DNA from: Syntrophomonas sp. UBA5314 | GTDB lineage: Bacteria; Bacillota; Syntrophomonadia; Syntrophomonadales; Syntrophomonadaceae | DNA: 6,353 nucleotides | Assembly (NCBI GenBank): GCA_002410325.1 | Contig: DHRK01000043.1 | Location: 43,440 to 49,792, forward strand | Reading direction: 5' to 3' | Notes under the pieces: generated by a model | Told to the model about the DNA's origin: nothing | The model's input: the letters and a program-made list of their open reading frames with translations, nothing else | Databases searched by the model: none | Part shown: piece by piece, positions 6,147-6,353 of the stretch | How positions within the stretch are numbered: the stretch's first letter is position 1 | Layout of the letters: the number at the start of each line of letters is the position of its first letter | Made by a program: the position numbers and the translations under genes

Positions 6147-6353
6147 TTATTCCTTGATTCCCGCCAGGTACTTGGCAATATTCTTTTTCGACTTCAGGTC
6201 ATAAGTGCTCATCAGGGCGATGTCTTCCATGATCGGGGAGCCGCCGCCATGCACCCCGGCTACCTGCAATACGGTGGCGAATTCCGATGTCAGCAGATCG
6301 CTGGCCAGGTGGAAAGCCCGATAGCAATCTTCCGCCGATACGCCTTCCCGGCG
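6147..6353 (-). CDS. 4-hydroxybutyryl-CoA dehydratase / HpaB-superfamily protein, C-terminal fragment
   Basis: Only the last 68 codons and the TAA (6149-6147) are in the window; the gene enters from the right edge in frame. The visible tail includes VAGVHGGGSPIMEDIALM and ends KKNIAKYLAGIKE. From memory this lines up with the C-terminus of 4-hydroxybutyryl-CoA dehydratase (AbfD) of Clostridium aminobutyricum, which has MHGAGSP and ends with KKELAKAIAGIK at the same spacing. AbfD is an iron-sulfur and FAD enzyme that converts 4-hydroxybutyryl-CoA to crotonyl-CoA. The superfamily also holds 4-hydroxyphenylacetate 3-monooxygenases. The cluster ligands (three Cys and one His in AbfD) lie upstream of the window, so they cannot be checked here. 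The following dehydrogenase gene is 75 bases downstream, across a hairpin. I am fairly sure of the superfamily and much less sure of the substrate. Confidence 0.75.
   Translation of the reverse strand, partial: RREGVSAEDCYRAFHLASDLLTSEFATVLQVAGVHGGGSPIMEDIALMSTYDLKSKKNIAKYLAGIKE

Noticed and set aside
1..6353. CRISPR arrays, tRNA/rRNA genes, insertion sequences, phage genes or toxin-antitoxin pairs
   Set aside because: I saw no regularly spaced repeats, no cloverleaf-like sequence, and no transposase or integrase motif on either strand.

Overview
All genes I can support in this window lie on the minus strand, so transcription runs from high to low coordinates. The organism looks like an anaerobic member of the Firmicutes (Clostridia), in the style of the Desulfotomaculum/Pelotomaculum or Syntrophomonas relatives. 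I infer this from strong AGGAGG-type ribosome binding sites, two GTG starts backed by such sites, a T-tailed intrinsic terminator, a DUF3160 lipoprotein, and a 4-hydroxybutyryl-CoA dehydratase-family gene beside acyl-CoA enzymes. Base composition looks moderately GC-rich by eye. The taxonomy is an inference, not a database result.

Layout in order of transcription: (1) 6353-6147, the C-terminal 68 codons of a 4-hydroxybutyryl-CoA dehydratase / HpaB-superfamily protein. (2) A strong 14-bp hairpin at 6090-6129 just upstream of the next ribosome binding site. (3) 6071-4695, a two-domain 3-hydroxyacyl-CoA dehydrogenase related to the FadN/YusL front end but lacking an enoyl-CoA hydratase domain. 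(4) 4669-3812, a metallo-beta-lactamase-fold hydrolase with a winged-helix-like tail. (5) A 378-base stretch (3811-3434) with no convincing full-size gene, holding a GC-rich hairpin and a 34-codon upstream ORF with a strong ribosome binding site. (6) 3433-1772, an AMP-forming acyl-CoA ligase. (7) 1758-982, a classical short-chain dehydrogenase whose ribosome binding site overlaps the ligase stop codon. (8) A rho-independent terminator at 947-891. (9) After a short AT-rich gap, 701-1, the N-terminal part of a DUF3160 lipoprotein that probably forms a separate unit.

The block from 6353 to 982 reads as one acyl-CoA catabolic cluster. The ligase would activate a carboxylic acid to its CoA ester. 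The dehydratase-family enzyme would do the difficult radical-type dehydration/isomerisation or a related reaction. The 3-hydroxyacyl-CoA dehydrogenase would oxidise the beta-hydroxy intermediate. The SDR would handle another ketone/alcohol step, and the MBL-fold protein could act as a thioesterase or lactonase. The hydratase and thiolase needed for a full route are not in the window. The substrate cannot be read from the sequence; 4-hydroxybutyrate/crotonyl-CoA chemistry is one hypothesis.

I see no tRNA, rRNA, CRISPR array, insertion sequence or integrase. The more unusual items are the intercistronic hairpin next to a ribosome binding site, the small ORF overlapping the ligase start, the stand-alone FadN-like dehydrogenase, and the uncharacterised DUF3160 lipoprotein.
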